From Desulfuromusa sp. (GTDB lineage: Bacteria > Desulfobacterota > Desulfuromonadia > Desulfuromonadales > Geopsychrobacteraceae), in assembly GCA_027858895.1 (NCBI GenBank), contig JAQIBX010000041.1:1-33548 (forward strand): a stretch of 33,548 nt of DNA, read 5' to 3'. A model generated the notes under the pieces. The model ran no database searches. It was given only the letters and a program-made list of their open reading frames with translations, and was not told the origin of the DNA. Shown piece after piece: positions 1 through 10,160 of the stretch. Both the position numbers and the translations under genes were made by a program. Within the stretch, counting starts at the first letter, position 1, and every line of letters starts with the position of its first letter.

Positions 1-737
1 TCGGTGGTTGGTGTCACGCCAACTGCGACAAACATTCCCTGAATCTCAATTGTACGGGTTTCTCCGGTTTGGGTGTCCTTTAACACTGCACCAGTCAAAC
101 CAGTGTTGTCGGATTCAAAGCTGTCAACCACAGAATTCCAGGCCATTTCTATTTTCTCGTTGGCCAAAGCACGATCCTGGAGAATTTGCGTCGCACGTAG
201 CTGATCACGCCGATGGACCAGGATCACCTTGCTGGCAAAACGGGTCAGGAAAAGAGCCTCTTCGACGGCCGTATCACCCCCACCGATAACCGCAATGGGG
301 ACTTCACGGAAAAAAGCACCATCGCAGGTCGCACAATAGGAGACCCCCCTGCCAACGAGAGCTACTTCCCCTTCAATGCCTAATTTTCTTGGAATAGCTC
401 CCGTTGCAATAATAACCGTTTTGCAGGTCATCTCCTTGCCGTCAACGATCAGTGTTTTAGTGTCACCGTTATCAATGATTTGTTCGACCGTGCCGCTATC
501 GGTTTCCAGACCGAACTCAACACAATGCTCCTGAAAGCGCATCATCAGTTCTGGTCCACCAATTCCCCCCGGGTATCCGGGCCAGTTTTCAACCAGGGTG
601 GTTGTCATCATTTGTCCACCCATGATCATCTTTTCCAGCAGCAATGATTTCAGGCGTGCACGGGAGGCATAAAGGCCAGCCGTCATCCCTGCCGGGCCCC
701 CTCCAACAATGATGACATCGTAATCTACTGTACTCAT
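1..737 (-). CDS. trxB: Thioredoxin reductase (3' end truncated by window edge)
   Basis: Manual reverse-strand translation from ATG at 737: MSTVDYDVIIVGGGPAGMTAGLYASRARLKSLLLEKMIMGGQMMTTT...; FAD-binding GGGPAG, redox motif CATCDG, NADPH-binding GGGDTA. Confidence 0.95.
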   Translation of the reverse strand, partial: MSTVDYDVIIVGGGPAGMTAGLYASRARLKSLLLEKMIMGGQMMTTTLVENWPGYPGGIGGPELMMRFQEHCVEFGLETDSGTVEQIIDNGDTKTLIVDGKEMTCKTVIIATGAIPRKLGIEGEVALVGRGVSYCATCDGAFFREVPIAVIGGGDTAVEEALFLTRFASKVILVHRRDQLRATQILQDRALANEKIEMAWNSVVDSFESDNTGLTGAVLKDTQTGETRTIEIQGMFVAVGVTPTT

Positions 738-969
738 GTTCTGGACTCCTGTGTATAGGTAAGAAATTGGCTATAATTCTCGATTATAGATTTGTAGGGG
801 CATGCCCCTAATTTTGATTCATACAAACGTTTCAGTAAAATTTGCAGCCTTATTACTTACATCGAACTTATATATGAAGTCAAATCACATCCATTCGAAA
901 CACTTGATCGATTTCTTGAGTTTTAGCTGTAACGCAGGTAGTATGTCCGTGCCATTCTGAGGAGCTGTC

Positions 970-1320
970 ATGTTGAAATTGTTCAAATATTTTTTATGGG
1001 TCATAGTGATTCTTGCGTTGACGGGTGGGTTTGATCAACTGATGGTCAAACTGCCACTGCGCGCACCGGGACTGAAACAGACGCAACAATTCTACGTAGA
1101 TTTCCGCACCCGCCTGATTGAGATGGTCAGGGGTGATGTGAGTTCACAACCAGATGCCATCGAGGCCGTGATTGAAAAAACGGCAACAGCCCCAGCACAA
1201 ACAGCTAAAAAACCCAGCCGTTATCTTTATGTTGATAGTGCTGGAACCTTACAGTTTGCTGACAGCCTGCAGCAAGTCCCGAATCAATATCGTCAGGACG
1301 CCCAGCCTCTGGCTGAATAA
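970..1320 (+). CDS. Small membrane-anchored protein with DUF4124-like C-terminal motif
   Basis: 116 aa ORF with one N-terminal hydrophobic helix; C-terminal 'RYLYVDSAGTLQFADSLQQVPNQYRQDA' resembles the DUF4124-type Y-VD--G---F-D---VP--YR pattern. Confidence 0.6.
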   Translation: MLKLFKYFLWVIVILALTGGFDQLMVKLPLRAPGLKQTQQFYVDFRTRLIEMVRGDVSSQPDAIEAVIEKTATAPAQTAKKPSRYLYVDSAGTLQFADSLQQVPNQYRQDAQPLAE

Positions 1321-1324
1321 ACCC

Positions 1325-2644
1325 ATGATCGATCTAAAAAAATATCTTTCCGGTGTTATGGCAGAAGATGATGATTTAGATCGTGCCTGTCAGAGTATCC
1401 CGGTAGAATCCTGCAAAGAAACTCCTTGGAACTTCCGTATCAACGTTTGCAATGGCGCCGCATCCAAATTGGCAGAGCAGATTGCCGGGCCAAATCTGAT
1501 CCTGCCCTGGTTGTTTCAATTGCTTGGCACCCCCATCTGGATGTTCGGCTTCCTGATGCCGATCAAACAGACCTTTTCACTTCTTCCACAAATGGTGGTC
1601 GCAGGGAGGATCCGCCAACTGGCTAAGCGTAAGTGGGTCTGGGTCGGTTCGGGAATTATTCAGGCTCTTTGCTTGTTGTTGATGATTCCAGTCGCACTTT
1701 TGTTCCCACCCGCTGCTGCTGGCTTCTCCTTGCTTGCACTTTTAGTTGTTTTCAGTACCGCCAGCGGCACCGCATCCGTTGCATTTCAGGATGTGCTGGG
1801 GAAAACTATCGACAAAGGGCAACGTGGCAAACTGTTGGCCCGCAGAGCACTGGTCGGCGGTATCCTTACGACTGCGGCGGGTCTATTGTTAAACCGCTAC
1901 CGGGGAACCCAGCAAGATCTGACCCCGGTACTGATTCTGTTGCTGATTGCCGTAGTTCTCTGGGCCCTTGCTGCACTCTTTTTTACCCTGATTCGAGAGT
2001 TTCCTGGAGCCGTCCAGGGCGGACGTAATGCAATCTCTGAAGCGCGAGCGGGATTTCAGCTGTTTCGTCATCAGCGTGGCTTCAGACAGTTTTTGCTAGC
2101 CCGAAGTCTGTTGCTATCGGTTGAATTAGCAACCCCTTTTTTCGTTTTGCACGCGGGACAACTGTTGCAACTGAAAATTCAAAGCATCGGTTCGCTGGTG
2201 ATTGCTGTCGGGATTTCCCAAATGCTGAGCAGCCCCTTCTGGGGTCAGATGGCTGATCGTTCCAGCAAAGATGTCATGACCCTCAGTGCTCTGATCGCTT
2301 TCAGCTCAGTCGTTTTGGCCATTGTATTGACATTTCTGCCGGTTTATTCAATTCAATACGCTGGCTATATGCTGGTATTCGTGCTTATTGGTCTGGCTGA
2401 AGCAGGGGTGCGTCTGGGGCGCAAAACCTATCTGGTTGACGCAGCCCCGCACGAGGAAAGAGCTACTTATACAGCGTTCAGTAACAGTATGGTTGGAATT
2501 ATCGCCATCGTCAGCGGCATCACCGGCTTAATTGCTCAGTGGCTGGGGGCATCCGTCATGCTGCTGGCAATTGCAGTCTTCATGCTGTTTGGTTTTCTGG
2601 CCTGTCGGAAAATGCCGGAAGCGGATGCAATGCTTGATAAATAA
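1325..2644 (+). CDS. Major facilitator superfamily (MFS) transporter
   Basis: Start likely ATG at 1325 (MIDLKKYLSGVMAEDDD), in frame within ORF 1172-2644. Multiple TM helices and MFS-like loop 'GQMADRSSKDVMTLSALI'. Confidence 0.75.
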   Translation: MIDLKKYLSGVMAEDDDLDRACQSIPVESCKETPWNFRINVCNGAASKLAEQIAGPNLILPWLFQLLGTPIWMFGFLMPIKQTFSLLPQMVVAGRIRQLAKRKWVWVGSGIIQALCLLLMIPVALLFPPAAAGFSLLALLVVFSTASGTASVAFQDVLGKTIDKGQRGKLLARRALVGGILTTAAGLLLNRYRGTQQDLTPVLILLLIAVVLWALAALFFTLIREFPGAVQGGRNAISEARAGFQLFRHQRGFRQFLLARSLLLSVELATPFFVLHAGQLLQLKIQSIGSLVIAVGISQMLSSPFWGQMADRSSKDVMTLSALIAFSSVVLAIVLTFLPVYSIQYAGYMLVFVLIGLAEAGVRLGRKTYLVDAAPHEERATYTAFSNSMVGIIAIVSGITGLIAQWLGASVMLLAIAVFMLFGFLACRKMPEADAMLDK

Positions 2645-2650
2645 GGATAG

Positions 2651-3436
2651 TTAAGGCGTCCCATAGATATCTGCCCGCCGATCATTAAGAATATCAATTT
2701 TCTTACGATACTTTTCCATTTCGGAAAAATCAAACATTGCAACCAGTTCCGTATCTTCTTCCTCTGCCATTTGCAGAACATTGCCCAATGGAGAAATCAA
2801 TTGGCTTAAACCAAAAAAATCAAGCTTACCCTGAATACCGCAACAATTGGCGGCAATCACAAACAGTTGATTTTCTATCGCCCGAGCACGCAGAAGAGTT
2901 TTCCAATGCTCCTGGCGCGGCTTCGGCCATTCTGCGGGAATGCAGATAATTTCCGCTCCCTCCAGTGCCAACTTACGGAACAGCTCAGGAAAACGGAGAT
3001 CATAACAAATCGCCACACCTAATCGCCCAACTGAAGTATCTACGACCAAACTGTGATTTCCGGCGCCGAGGAACTGATCTTCGCGCATCGTTGAAAACAG
3101 ATGCAGCTTACGATAGCTACCAACGATCTCACCCTTATCAACTACATAAGCAGTATTGTAAATGGTTCCATCCTCTAATTCCGGCAAACTGCCAACGGTG
3201 ACCAGTTCAAGCTCGCGGCATTTGTTCTGCAGTTCTTGCAAAACGCGCGGAGTTTCTTTAGCCAGTTTTTCAAGGTTGCGGTAATCGTAACCACAGCTCC
3301 ACATTTCGGGTAATACGACCAGTTTTGCTCCCTGCTGTGCGACCCGGTTCAAAGCGGCGGTTATCTTATCGAGGTTGGCGTCAATAGACCCAAGAGCAAT
3401 ATTAAATTGGATTGAAGCGCACATCAATTGTTTCAT
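2651..3436 (-). CDS. Carbon-nitrogen hydrolase (nitrilase superfamily)
   Basis: 261 aa; catalytic-type motifs 'VVLPEMWSCGYD', 'YRKLHLF', 'GVAICYDLRFPELFRKLA' and 'IPAEWPKPRQEHWKTLLRARAIENQ'. Confidence 0.93.
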   Translation of the reverse strand: MKQLMCASIQFNIALGSIDANLDKITAALNRVAQQGAKLVVLPEMWSCGYDYRNLEKLAKETPRVLQELQNKCRELELVTVGSLPELEDGTIYNTAYVVDKGEIVGSYRKLHLFSTMREDQFLGAGNHSLVVDTSVGRLGVAICYDLRFPELFRKLALEGAEIICIPAEWPKPRQEHWKTLLRARAIENQLFVIAANCCGIQGKLDFFGLSQLISPLGNVLQMAEEEDTELVAMFDFSEMEKYRKKIDILNDRRADIYGTP

Positions 3437-3565
3437 TTTCTCTCCTCTTTTAAAAAAATATGGAATACTGTTTTACTCCATCAGGCTATATTTTAAGCCG
3501 ATCTTGGTGCACTTTTCTTTAACGGTAAGAAACTGTGAAAAGAAAAAAAAATGTCATGTTTTTTA

Positions 3566-3593
3566 TTGTTTTTCCCTGCTGCCCGTGTATACT
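3566..3593 (+). promoter_or_regulatory. Candidate sigma70-type promoter for nqr operon
   Basis: TTGTTT (3566-3571), 16 nt spacer, TATACT (3588-3593), about 270 nt upstream of nqrA ATG. Confidence 0.35.
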
Positions 3594-3669
3594 GTGTACG
3601 ATTTTTTTTAACAAATAGCACATTTATTCAAACAAGGCTAATCTTCCGTAGGGGGCATTTTATACTTGT

Positions 3670-3809
3670 TTGGCTGCTTTGTAAAATGGTGGCCTGGCTT
3701 TGAAATCGTACCAGGAGATACCAACTCCGGAGCGACCTCAAAAACAACGTGAAGTAAAAGTTTAGAGCTCTGTCCGCCAAGCAGCAACTCAAAGAATACT
3801 GACGGGCAG
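3670..3809 (+). ncRNA. Candidate structured 5' leader upstream of nqrA
   Basis: Long-range pair GCTGCTT (3673-3679)/AAGCAGC (3779-3785). It encloses hairpin GGTGGCCTGG (3688-3697)/CCAGG..ACC (3711-3722) and palindrome CTCCGGAG (3725-3732). CTGTCCG (3770-3776)/CGGGCAG (3803-3809) is a further or competing stem. Confidence 0.35.
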
Positions 3810-3862
3810 TGAAAAATTGACTCACGGATTGATTCACAACCCTTTATAGAAAGTGCACTAAC

Positions 3863-5200
3863 ATGATTAAAATCAGTAAGGGCTTGGATTTGCCAATAAC
3901 TGGCAGTCCCGAACAGACAATCTCTGATGGCGCAACGGTTAAAACAGTTGCAATACTCGGTCCAGATTATGTCGGCATGAGACCAAGCATGTCTGTAAAG
4001 GTTGGTGATCAGGTCAAACTTGGGCAGCAGCTATTTGCCGACAAAAAAACTGCCGGGGTCAAATATACAGCTCCAGGCTGTGGCGAGGTGGTGGCCATCA
4101 ATCGTGGCGAGCGGCGCTCATTACAATCGGTTGTTATTAAACTGAATGGCACTGATGCTGAAAGCTTCGACTCATTTTCTGCGGCAGAACTTGAAAGCCT
4201 GGATCGCGACAAGGTGGTGAATAACCTGGTTGATTCCGGCCTCTGGACGACATTGAGAACCCGACCATTCAGTAAAGTTCCTGAGATCGAGAGCATCCCG
4301 CGTTCAATTTTTGTCACAGCGATGGATACTAACCCGCTGGCAGCAAAAGCAGAGCTGATCGTTAAAGAGGAGGAGCAGGCTTTTACCAACGGCCTCAAAA
4401 TTCTGACCCGCCTGACAGAGGGAAAAGTTTATGTCTGTCAGAAGCCAGGCGTTACTCTTCCAGCGGTCAATGGAACCAGCAAAGAAGAATTTGATGGCCC
4501 CCATCCGGCGGGCCTGGCTGGCACTCATATCCATTTTCTGGATCCGGTCTGTGAAGGAAAAACAGTTTGGTCGATCAACTATCAGGATGTGATTGCTTTC
4601 GGCAAATTCTTTATCACCGGCCAATTGCCGACCGATCGTATTATTGCGCTTGGTGGTCCCGGCGTTAAAAAGCCACGCTTGGTACGCACCCGCGTCGGTG
4701 CATCTCTTGAAGAGTTGATGGCTGATGAGATTAACCCTGGTGAGCAGCGGACTGTTTCCGGTTCGGTTCTTGCTGGCACCACGGCTGTCGGCCCGATGGC
4801 CTTTCTGGGTCGCTATCATCTGCAGGTTTCTGTGTTGCCAGAAAAGCGGACCCGAGAGTTTATTGCCTCGATGACCGCTGGAGCAGATAGATATTCGATC
4901 CAGCGAGTATTCTTATCAGCATTCACCGGTGGACCATCGAAAGCGATGAACACCAGTCAATATGGAAGCAAAGAAAATATTCTGGCCATTGGCTCCTTTG
5001 AAAAAGTATTGCCACTGGATATGCTGCCAAACTACCTGCTGCGCAGTCTGGCTTCCGGAGATACGGATCAGGCTCAAGATCTTGGCTGTCTGGAACTGGC
5101 GGAAGAGGATCTGGCCTTATGCAACTATGTTTGTTCCGGTAAAAATGATTACGGCATGATGTTGCGTGACGCACTCACCACCATTGAGAAAGAGGGATAA
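3863..5200 (+). CDS. nqrA: Na+-translocating NADH:quinone reductase subunit A
   Basis: 445 aa; N-terminal 'MIKISKGLDLPITGSPEQTI' and overall NqrA pattern; first gene of complete nqrA-F order. Confidence 0.96.
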   Translation: MIKISKGLDLPITGSPEQTISDGATVKTVAILGPDYVGMRPSMSVKVGDQVKLGQQLFADKKTAGVKYTAPGCGEVVAINRGERRSLQSVVIKLNGTDAESFDSFSAAELESLDRDKVVNNLVDSGLWTTLRTRPFSKVPEIESIPRSIFVTAMDTNPLAAKAELIVKEEEQAFTNGLKILTRLTEGKVYVCQKPGVTLPAVNGTSKEEFDGPHPAGLAGTHIHFLDPVCEGKTVWSINYQDVIAFGKFFITGQLPTDRIIALGGPGVKKPRLVRTRVGASLEELMADEINPGEQRTVSGSVLAGTTAVGPMAFLGRYHLQVSVLPEKRTREFIASMTAGADRYSIQRVFLSAFTGGPSKAMNTSQYGSKENILAIGSFEKVLPLDMLPNYLLRSLASGDTDQAQDLGCLELAEEDLALCNYVCSGKNDYGMMLRDALTTIEKEG

Positions 5201-5205
5201 CGGCT

Positions 5206-6321
5206 GTGAAATTATTCGATACATTGAAGGAAGCGGTCAATGCTTCGCTCTACTCACCTGCTGATGTGACAACTGGTTCTGTTCACGTGCGTGACAGTAT
5301 CAATCACAAACGGGTCATGAGTATCATTATGCTGGCATTGTTGCCCTGCATCCTGATGGCTATGTGGAACAGTGGATACCAGGCAAACTTAACCCTGAAC
5401 CAGATGTTGGCGGCCGGGCAAATAGACGTTCTGCCGAGCCTCAGTGACAGTACCTCAATCTGTGCCAACATGACCAAAGGGCTGTGGATTTTTCTCCCCT
5501 TGCTGGTTGTCGTCATGTTGACCCAGGCTGTCTGGGTTGCTGTTTTTGCTTCGATGCGGAAAAAAAGGATCGGCTCTGGCTTTCTAGTGACGTCAGTCCT
5601 GATTGTGTTGCTGATGCCCCCAACGGCACCGCTGTGGCAAGTGGCTCTGGCAACATCTTTCGGGGTTGTTATCGGTCGTGAGATCTTTGGCGGAACTGGA
5701 ATGAACTTTTTGAACCCGGCTCTGGTTGCCTGGGCATTCATGACCTTGGCCTATTCGGGATCTATATCGGGCGATGCAGTTTGGACCGCGGTTGATGGCT
5801 ACACTGGCGCAACGCCATTAGCGATGGCTCTGAACGATGGAGTTTCCAGCTTGGCTGCTCAGGGAATATCCTGGCAGGCTGCATTTTTGGGAACCATTCC
5901 TGGTTCTATGGGTGAAACCTCGGCGCTGGCCTGTTTGTTCGGTGCGGTGATCCTGCTAGTCACCGGTATAGCTTCATGGCGCACCATCGCCTCAATCCTG
6001 ATTGGCGTGATCGCTTTTTCCTCAATTCTATTTATGTTTAATCCTGAGGCGATGAGTCCAGCCTGGCACTTGGTCCTTGGTGGTCTGGCATTCGGCACCG
6101 TATTCCTGGCAACAGATCATTCAGCTTCAGCAATGACCGTGAAAGGACAATGGATTTGCGGTTTGTTGATTGGATTTTTGATAGTTGCCGTTCGTGTTTA
6201 CAATCCGACGATGCCTGAAAGTGTCGGAATTATTCTCCTGTTCGGTAGCGTTTTGGCACCATTGGTTGATCGTCTGGTCGTGAACGCACACATCAAGAAA
6301 AGGAAGTTGCGCCATGTCTAA
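5206..6321 (+). CDS. nqrB: Na+-translocating NADH:quinone reductase subunit B
   Basis: 371 aa polytopic membrane protein; covalent-FMN motif 'DGYTGATPLAMAL'; position after nqrA. Confidence 0.96.
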   Translation: MKLFDTLKEAVNASLYSPADVTTGSVHVRDSINHKRVMSIIMLALLPCILMAMWNSGYQANLTLNQMLAAGQIDVLPSLSDSTSICANMTKGLWIFLPLLVVVMLTQAVWVAVFASMRKKRIGSGFLVTSVLIVLLMPPTAPLWQVALATSFGVVIGREIFGGTGMNFLNPALVAWAFMTLAYSGSISGDAVWTAVDGYTGATPLAMALNDGVSSLAAQGISWQAAFLGTIPGSMGETSALACLFGAVILLVTGIASWRTIASILIGVIAFSSILFMFNPEAMSPAWHLVLGGLAFGTVFLATDHSASAMTVKGQWICGLLIGFLIVAVRVYNPTMPESVGIILLFGSVLAPLVDRLVVNAHIKKRKLRHV

Positions 6322-7087
6322 TGATTCTATTTTTAAAACATTCCTGGTTGCCTTCCTGCTCTGTGTCGTCTGTTCAATTCTGGTCTGCCTGGCGGCAATT
6401 GTACGGATCGATAAGGAAGCCTATAACAAGCAGCTTGAAATACGTAAAACGGTTCTCTTTGCTGGTGGTTTTCAGCAACAGATCGACGACGGTGGTGATA
6501 TTGATGAGCTGTTCACCTCGAATATGGAGTTGAAGCTGGTTGATTTGTCGACTGGTGAGTATACCACCGCAGTTGATGCCGCTACTTACGATCAAAAAGA
6601 GGCTGTAGACAATCCAGAATTGTCGGAGAAAATCCCCGCTGATTTAGATTTAGCAGCTATCGGCTCCAGGGCTAAGTACGCTGCTGTTTACTTGGATAAA
6701 AGCGGCGCAGTTATCTTGCCAATTCGAGGTGCTGGAATGTGGGGCCCTATGTACGGTTACATCTCTATTGCTGCCGATGGAACGACAATCAATGGCTTTA
6801 CTTTCTATCAGCATGCTGAAACCCCGGGTCTTGGTGCTGAGGTTGACAACCCCAACTGGAAGAAACAATGGCCCGACAAGCAAGTGTTTAATAGCTCCGG
6901 CAAGCTCGCACTTAAGGTTGTTAAAAAGGGAAAATACAATCCAAGTGCTGCTGACGCTGTCAATACGATTGATGGTATTGCCGGGTCAACAGTTACCGGG
7001 AGCAAGGTTCATGGCATTATCCGCTACTGGTTTGGTGAGCACGGATTTGCCCCATATCTGGCCAAACTTAAAGCAGAGAGAGGTTAA
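6314..7087 (+). CDS. nqrC: Na+-translocating NADH:quinone reductase subunit C
   Basis: 257 aa; one N-terminal TM helix, FMN-binding domain, flavinylation-like motif '[13 protein letters not shown]'; overlaps nqrB by 8 nt. Confidence 0.95.
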   Translation: MSNDSIFKTFLVAFLLCVVCSILVCLAAIVRIDKEAYNKQLEIRKTVLFAGGFQQQIDDGGDIDELFTSNMELKLVDLSTGEYTTAVDAATYDQKEAVDNPELSEKIPADLDLAAIGSRAKYAAVYLDKSGAVILPIRGAGMWGPMYGYISIAADGTTINGFTFYQHAETPGLGAEVDNPNWKKQWPDKQVFNSSGKLALKVVKKGKYNPSAADAVNTIDGIAGSTVTGSKVHGIIRYWFGEHGFAPYLAKLKAERG

Positions 7088-7089
7088 TC

Positions 7090-7704
7090 ATGGCAAAAGC
7101 AAAAGACGCCCTGCTGGATCCATTATTTAATAACAACCCGATTGCCCTGCAAATTCTTGGTATCTGTTCAGCACTGGCTGTTACCAACAAAATGTCTACG
7201 GCATTAACCATGACTGTCGCCGTTATTTTTGTTACGGCTTGTTCCAATGCGGCAATCAGTGCCATCCGCAACCATATCCCCAACAGTATCCGGATCATCG
7301 TGCAAATGACCATTATTGCGACCCTGGTTATTATTATCGATCAGATGCTCAAAGCTTACCTCTATGAGATGAGCAAGGCGCTGTCGGTTTATGTTGGTCT
7401 GATTATCACAAACTGTATCGTTATGGGGCGTGCTGAAGCCTATGCGATGAAAAACCCAGTGGGTTTAAGTTTTCTCGATGGTGTTGGTAATGGCCTTGGC
7501 TACGGAATAGTTTTGCTGGCAGTTGGATTTGTCCGCGAACTTTTTGGTTCGGGAAAACTCTTCGGCGTCACCATCCTTAACACTGTCAACGATGGTGGTT
7601 GGTATGTCACTAACGGTTTGATGCTGCTTGCTCCCAGTGCCTTTTTCCTGATCGGCTTTATCATCTGGGGTTTGCGTACCTGGAAACCTGAACTCCAAGA
7701 ATAG
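7090..7704 (+). CDS. nqrD: Na+-translocating NADH:quinone reductase subunit D
   Basis: 204 aa membrane protein; '[26 protein letters not shown]' typical of NqrD. Confidence 0.96.
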   Translation: MAKAKDALLDPLFNNNPIALQILGICSALAVTNKMSTALTMTVAVIFVTACSNAAISAIRNHIPNSIRIIVQMTIIATLVIIIDQMLKAYLYEMSKALSVYVGLIITNCIVMGRAEAYAMKNPVGLSFLDGVGNGLGYGIVLLAVGFVRELFGSGKLFGVTILNTVNDGGWYVTNGLMLLAPSAFFLIGFIIWGLRTWKPELQE

Positions 7705-7715
7705 GAATAGCTACA

Positions 7716-8324
7716 ATGTCACATTATTTCATGATTTTCTTTAATTCGGTTTTCATCGATAACATCGCACTTACCTTTTTCCTCGGCATGTGTACCTTCA
7801 TTGCTGTATCAAAGAAGGTCAGTACTGCGATTATGTTGAGTGCTGCTGTCATCGCCGTCGAAGTTATTACGGTTCCAGTCAATAATCTCCTTTACACTTT
7901 TCTCTTGAAAAAAGGGGCATTGGCATGGGCAGGTTATCCGAATCTGGATCTTAGCTTTCTGGGCCTTATCTGTTATATCGGTGTTATTGCCGCGATTGTA
8001 CAGATTCTCGAAATGGCTTTAGATAAGTACTTTCCAGTCCTCTATAACGCTTTAGGAATTTTCCTCCCACTGATCACAGTAAACTGTGCCATCCTCGGTG
8101 CTGTTCTGTTTATGGTTGAGCGCGATTACACTGTGGTAGAGAGTACAATTTATGGTGCGGGGGTTGGTGTTGGCTTTGGTTTAGCTATCTGTCTATTGGC
8201 CGGCATCCGCGAAAAATTAGTCTATAGCGATATCCCTAAGGGCCTACGCGGGGTAGGGGTTACGTTTATCATCGTTGGTTTGATGGCCATGTCGTTCAAG
8301 GCATTCTCCGGTCTGCAATTTTAA
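7716..8324 (+). CDS. nqrE: Na+-translocating NADH:quinone reductase subunit E
   Basis: 202 aa; '[28 protein letters not shown]' and '[12 protein letters not shown]' typical of NqrE. Confidence 0.96.
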   Translation: MSHYFMIFFNSVFIDNIALTFFLGMCTFIAVSKKVSTAIMLSAAVIAVEVITVPVNNLLYTFLLKKGALAWAGYPNLDLSFLGLICYIGVIAAIVQILEMALDKYFPVLYNALGIFLPLITVNCAILGAVLFMVERDYTVVESTIYGAGVGVGFGLAICLLAGIREKLVYSDIPKGLRGVGVTFIIVGLMAMSFKAFSGLQF

Positions 8325-8363
8325 CGGCAGTATAACCAAGAACAATAAGGATTGGATAATAGT

Positions 8364-9593
8364 ATGGACTTCACACTGATAATAGCCGGATCCACTATGT
8401 TCACGGGAGTTATTCTCGCTCTGGTTGCCATCATCCTGGTGGCACGAAAGAGCTTGGTACCCAGTGGCGAAATCAATTTTTTCATCAACGATGATCCGAA
8501 CAAAACTCTTATTTCTAAGCCTGGTGGAAAGTTATTAGGGGCGTTGGCTGACCAGGGGATTTTTATCCCATCAGCATGCGGTGGTGGTGGCACCTGCGGT
8601 CAGTGTCATGTTCATGTCTTTGACGGTGGTGGCGATATTCTGCCGACCGAAACGGGCTTTATCACGAAACGTCAGGCGAAAGAGGGGCTCCGCTTAGGTT
8701 GTCAGGTTGGCGTCAAGCAAGATATGAAACTCGGTATCCCGGCAGAAATTTTCGATATCAGAAAGTGGGAATGTACCGTTAGATCAAATGATGGCAAAGC
8801 CACCTTTATCAAAGAGTTGATCGTTAACCTTCCTGAAGGGGAAGATTGTGATTTCAGGGCAGGTGGTTATATCCAGATCGAAGCCCCGGCGCATGAAATT
8901 TCCTACTCCGAATTTGATATTGAAGATGAGTACAAGGAAGATTGGGATAAGTTTGATTTGTGGCGTTATAAATCGATCGTTAAAGAACCCATCATGCGCG
9001 CCTATTCGATGGCGAGTTTCCCCTTGGAAAAAGGGATGGTCATGCTAAACGTTCGGGTTTGTCCACCGCCTCCAAATGTGCCAGACGCTCCCCCAGGACA
9101 AATGTCATCGTTTATCTTTAATCTTAAGCCCGGCGATAAGGTCACTATTTCTGGTCCTTACGGTGAGTTCTTTGCCCGTGAAACCGACAACGAGATGGTC
9201 TTTATCGGTGGTGGTGCGGGTATGGCACCGATGCGCTCCCATATCCTTGATCAGCTACTGCGCTTAAACACGACGCGGAAGATGACTTACTGGTATGGAG
9301 CACGTAGCCTTAAAGAGATGTTCTATGTCGAGGAGTTGAACGAATTACAAGAGAAGTATCCAAACTTCAAGTGGTACTGCGCTCTGTCAGATCCAATCCC
9401 GGAAGATAACTGGACCGGCCCGGTTGGCTTTATTCATAATGTCCTTTACGAACTCTATATTAAAGACCACGAAGCGCCGGAAGATTGCGAATACTACATG
9501 TGTGGTCCTCAGCTGATGGCGAACGCAGTGACCAATATGCTGCTTGATCAGGGTGTAGAGCGTGAAAACATCATGTTTGACGATTTTGGCTAA
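8364..9593 (+). CDS. nqrF: Na+-translocating NADH:quinone reductase subunit F
   Basis: 2Fe-2S ligands '[10 protein letters not shown]...C', FAD-binding 'RAYSMAS', NADH domain '[12 protein letters not shown]'. ATG at 8364 preferred over the upstream start at 8352. Confidence 0.96.
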   Translation: MDFTLIIAGSTMFTGVILALVAIILVARKSLVPSGEINFFINDDPNKTLISKPGGKLLGALADQGIFIPSACGGGGTCGQCHVHVFDGGGDILPTETGFITKRQAKEGLRLGCQVGVKQDMKLGIPAEIFDIRKWECTVRSNDGKATFIKELIVNLPEGEDCDFRAGGYIQIEAPAHEISYSEFDIEDEYKEDWDKFDLWRYKSIVKEPIMRAYSMASFPLEKGMVMLNVRVCPPPPNVPDAPPGQMSSFIFNLKPGDKVTISGPYGEFFARETDNEMVFIGGGAGMAPMRSHILDQLLRLNTTRKMTYWYGARSLKEMFYVEELNELQEKYPNFKWYCALSDPIPEDNWTGPVGFIHNVLYELYIKDHEAPEDCEYYMCGPQLMANAVTNMLLDQGVERENIMFDDFG

Positions 9594-9641
9594 AAAAGCT
9601 GTGATGTGCACGCTTGATTTTATCAATAAAGGAGAGACCTG

Positions 9642-10097
9642 ATGTCTTACGGACAAGCAAAAGAGATAATTGATTCCGCCCGGGCGTTTCATCAACGAGC
9701 CAGTACATTTTACCAGCAACTTGCCGATAAAGCGGAAGGTGCCCGGGTTAAAATGTTGCTTGACTACTTGGTCCGCCATGAAGCGCACCTGGATCGTGCA
9801 TTAGCTGATTATACAGAAGAAATCAGATCAAAAGCCCTGAATGCCTGGTACCAATATGCTCAAGAGCAATGTCTGCTGCAACCATTCGATACCAGCCAAT
9901 ATTCGAAGGCTATGACGGTTGAAGAAGTCATGCAAATCGGCCTCAATATCGATAGCTGTCTCGTTGCATCGTACAAAGGGATGGCAGAGACTGCAAACAG
10001 TCCAAAAGTGCGTGAGATTTTTAATGATTTGTTGTTGATGGAAAAACAGCAAAAACATAAATTGGCCAGAATCGCACTTGAAATAAACAATATGTAA
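9642..10097 (+). CDS. Ferritin-like/rubrerythrin-like four-helix protein in nqr operon
   Basis: 151 aa, fully helical pattern: 'ARAFHQRASTFYQQLADKA', 'LVRHEAHLDRAL', 'LLLMEKQQKHKLARIA'. Confidence 0.6.
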   Translation: MSYGQAKEIIDSARAFHQRASTFYQQLADKAEGARVKMLLDYLVRHEAHLDRALADYTEEIRSKALNAWYQYAQEQCLLQPFDTSQYSKAMTVEEVMQIGLNIDSCLVASYKGMAETANSPKVREIFNDLLLMEKQQKHKLARIALEINNM

Positions 10098-10120
10098 GCT
10101 CATCCTGCTGACAGGATTAT

Positions 10121-10150
10121 AAAGCCGCATCAGTTGATGCGGCTTTTTTT
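10121..10150 (+). terminator. Rho-independent terminator
   Basis: AAAGCCGCATCA/TGATGCGGCTTT perfect inverted repeat followed by T run. Confidence 0.9.
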
Positions 10151-10160
10151 TGGAGAAATC

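Noticed and set aside
8-289. 93 aa plus-strand ORF at the left edge
   Set aside because: Overlaps the unmistakable trxB reading frame on the opposite strand.
3628-3837. 69 aa minus-strand ORF in the nqrA upstream region
   Set aside because: Low-complexity, no recognisable family; the region is better explained as nqrA leader/promoter.
4304-4819. 171 aa minus-strand ORF inside nqrA, and similar long antisense ORFs (e.g. 14943-15545, 5304-5741)
   Set aside because: Antisense shadows of strongly recognised genes (nqrA, dnaK, nqrB); no recognisable domains or RBS context.
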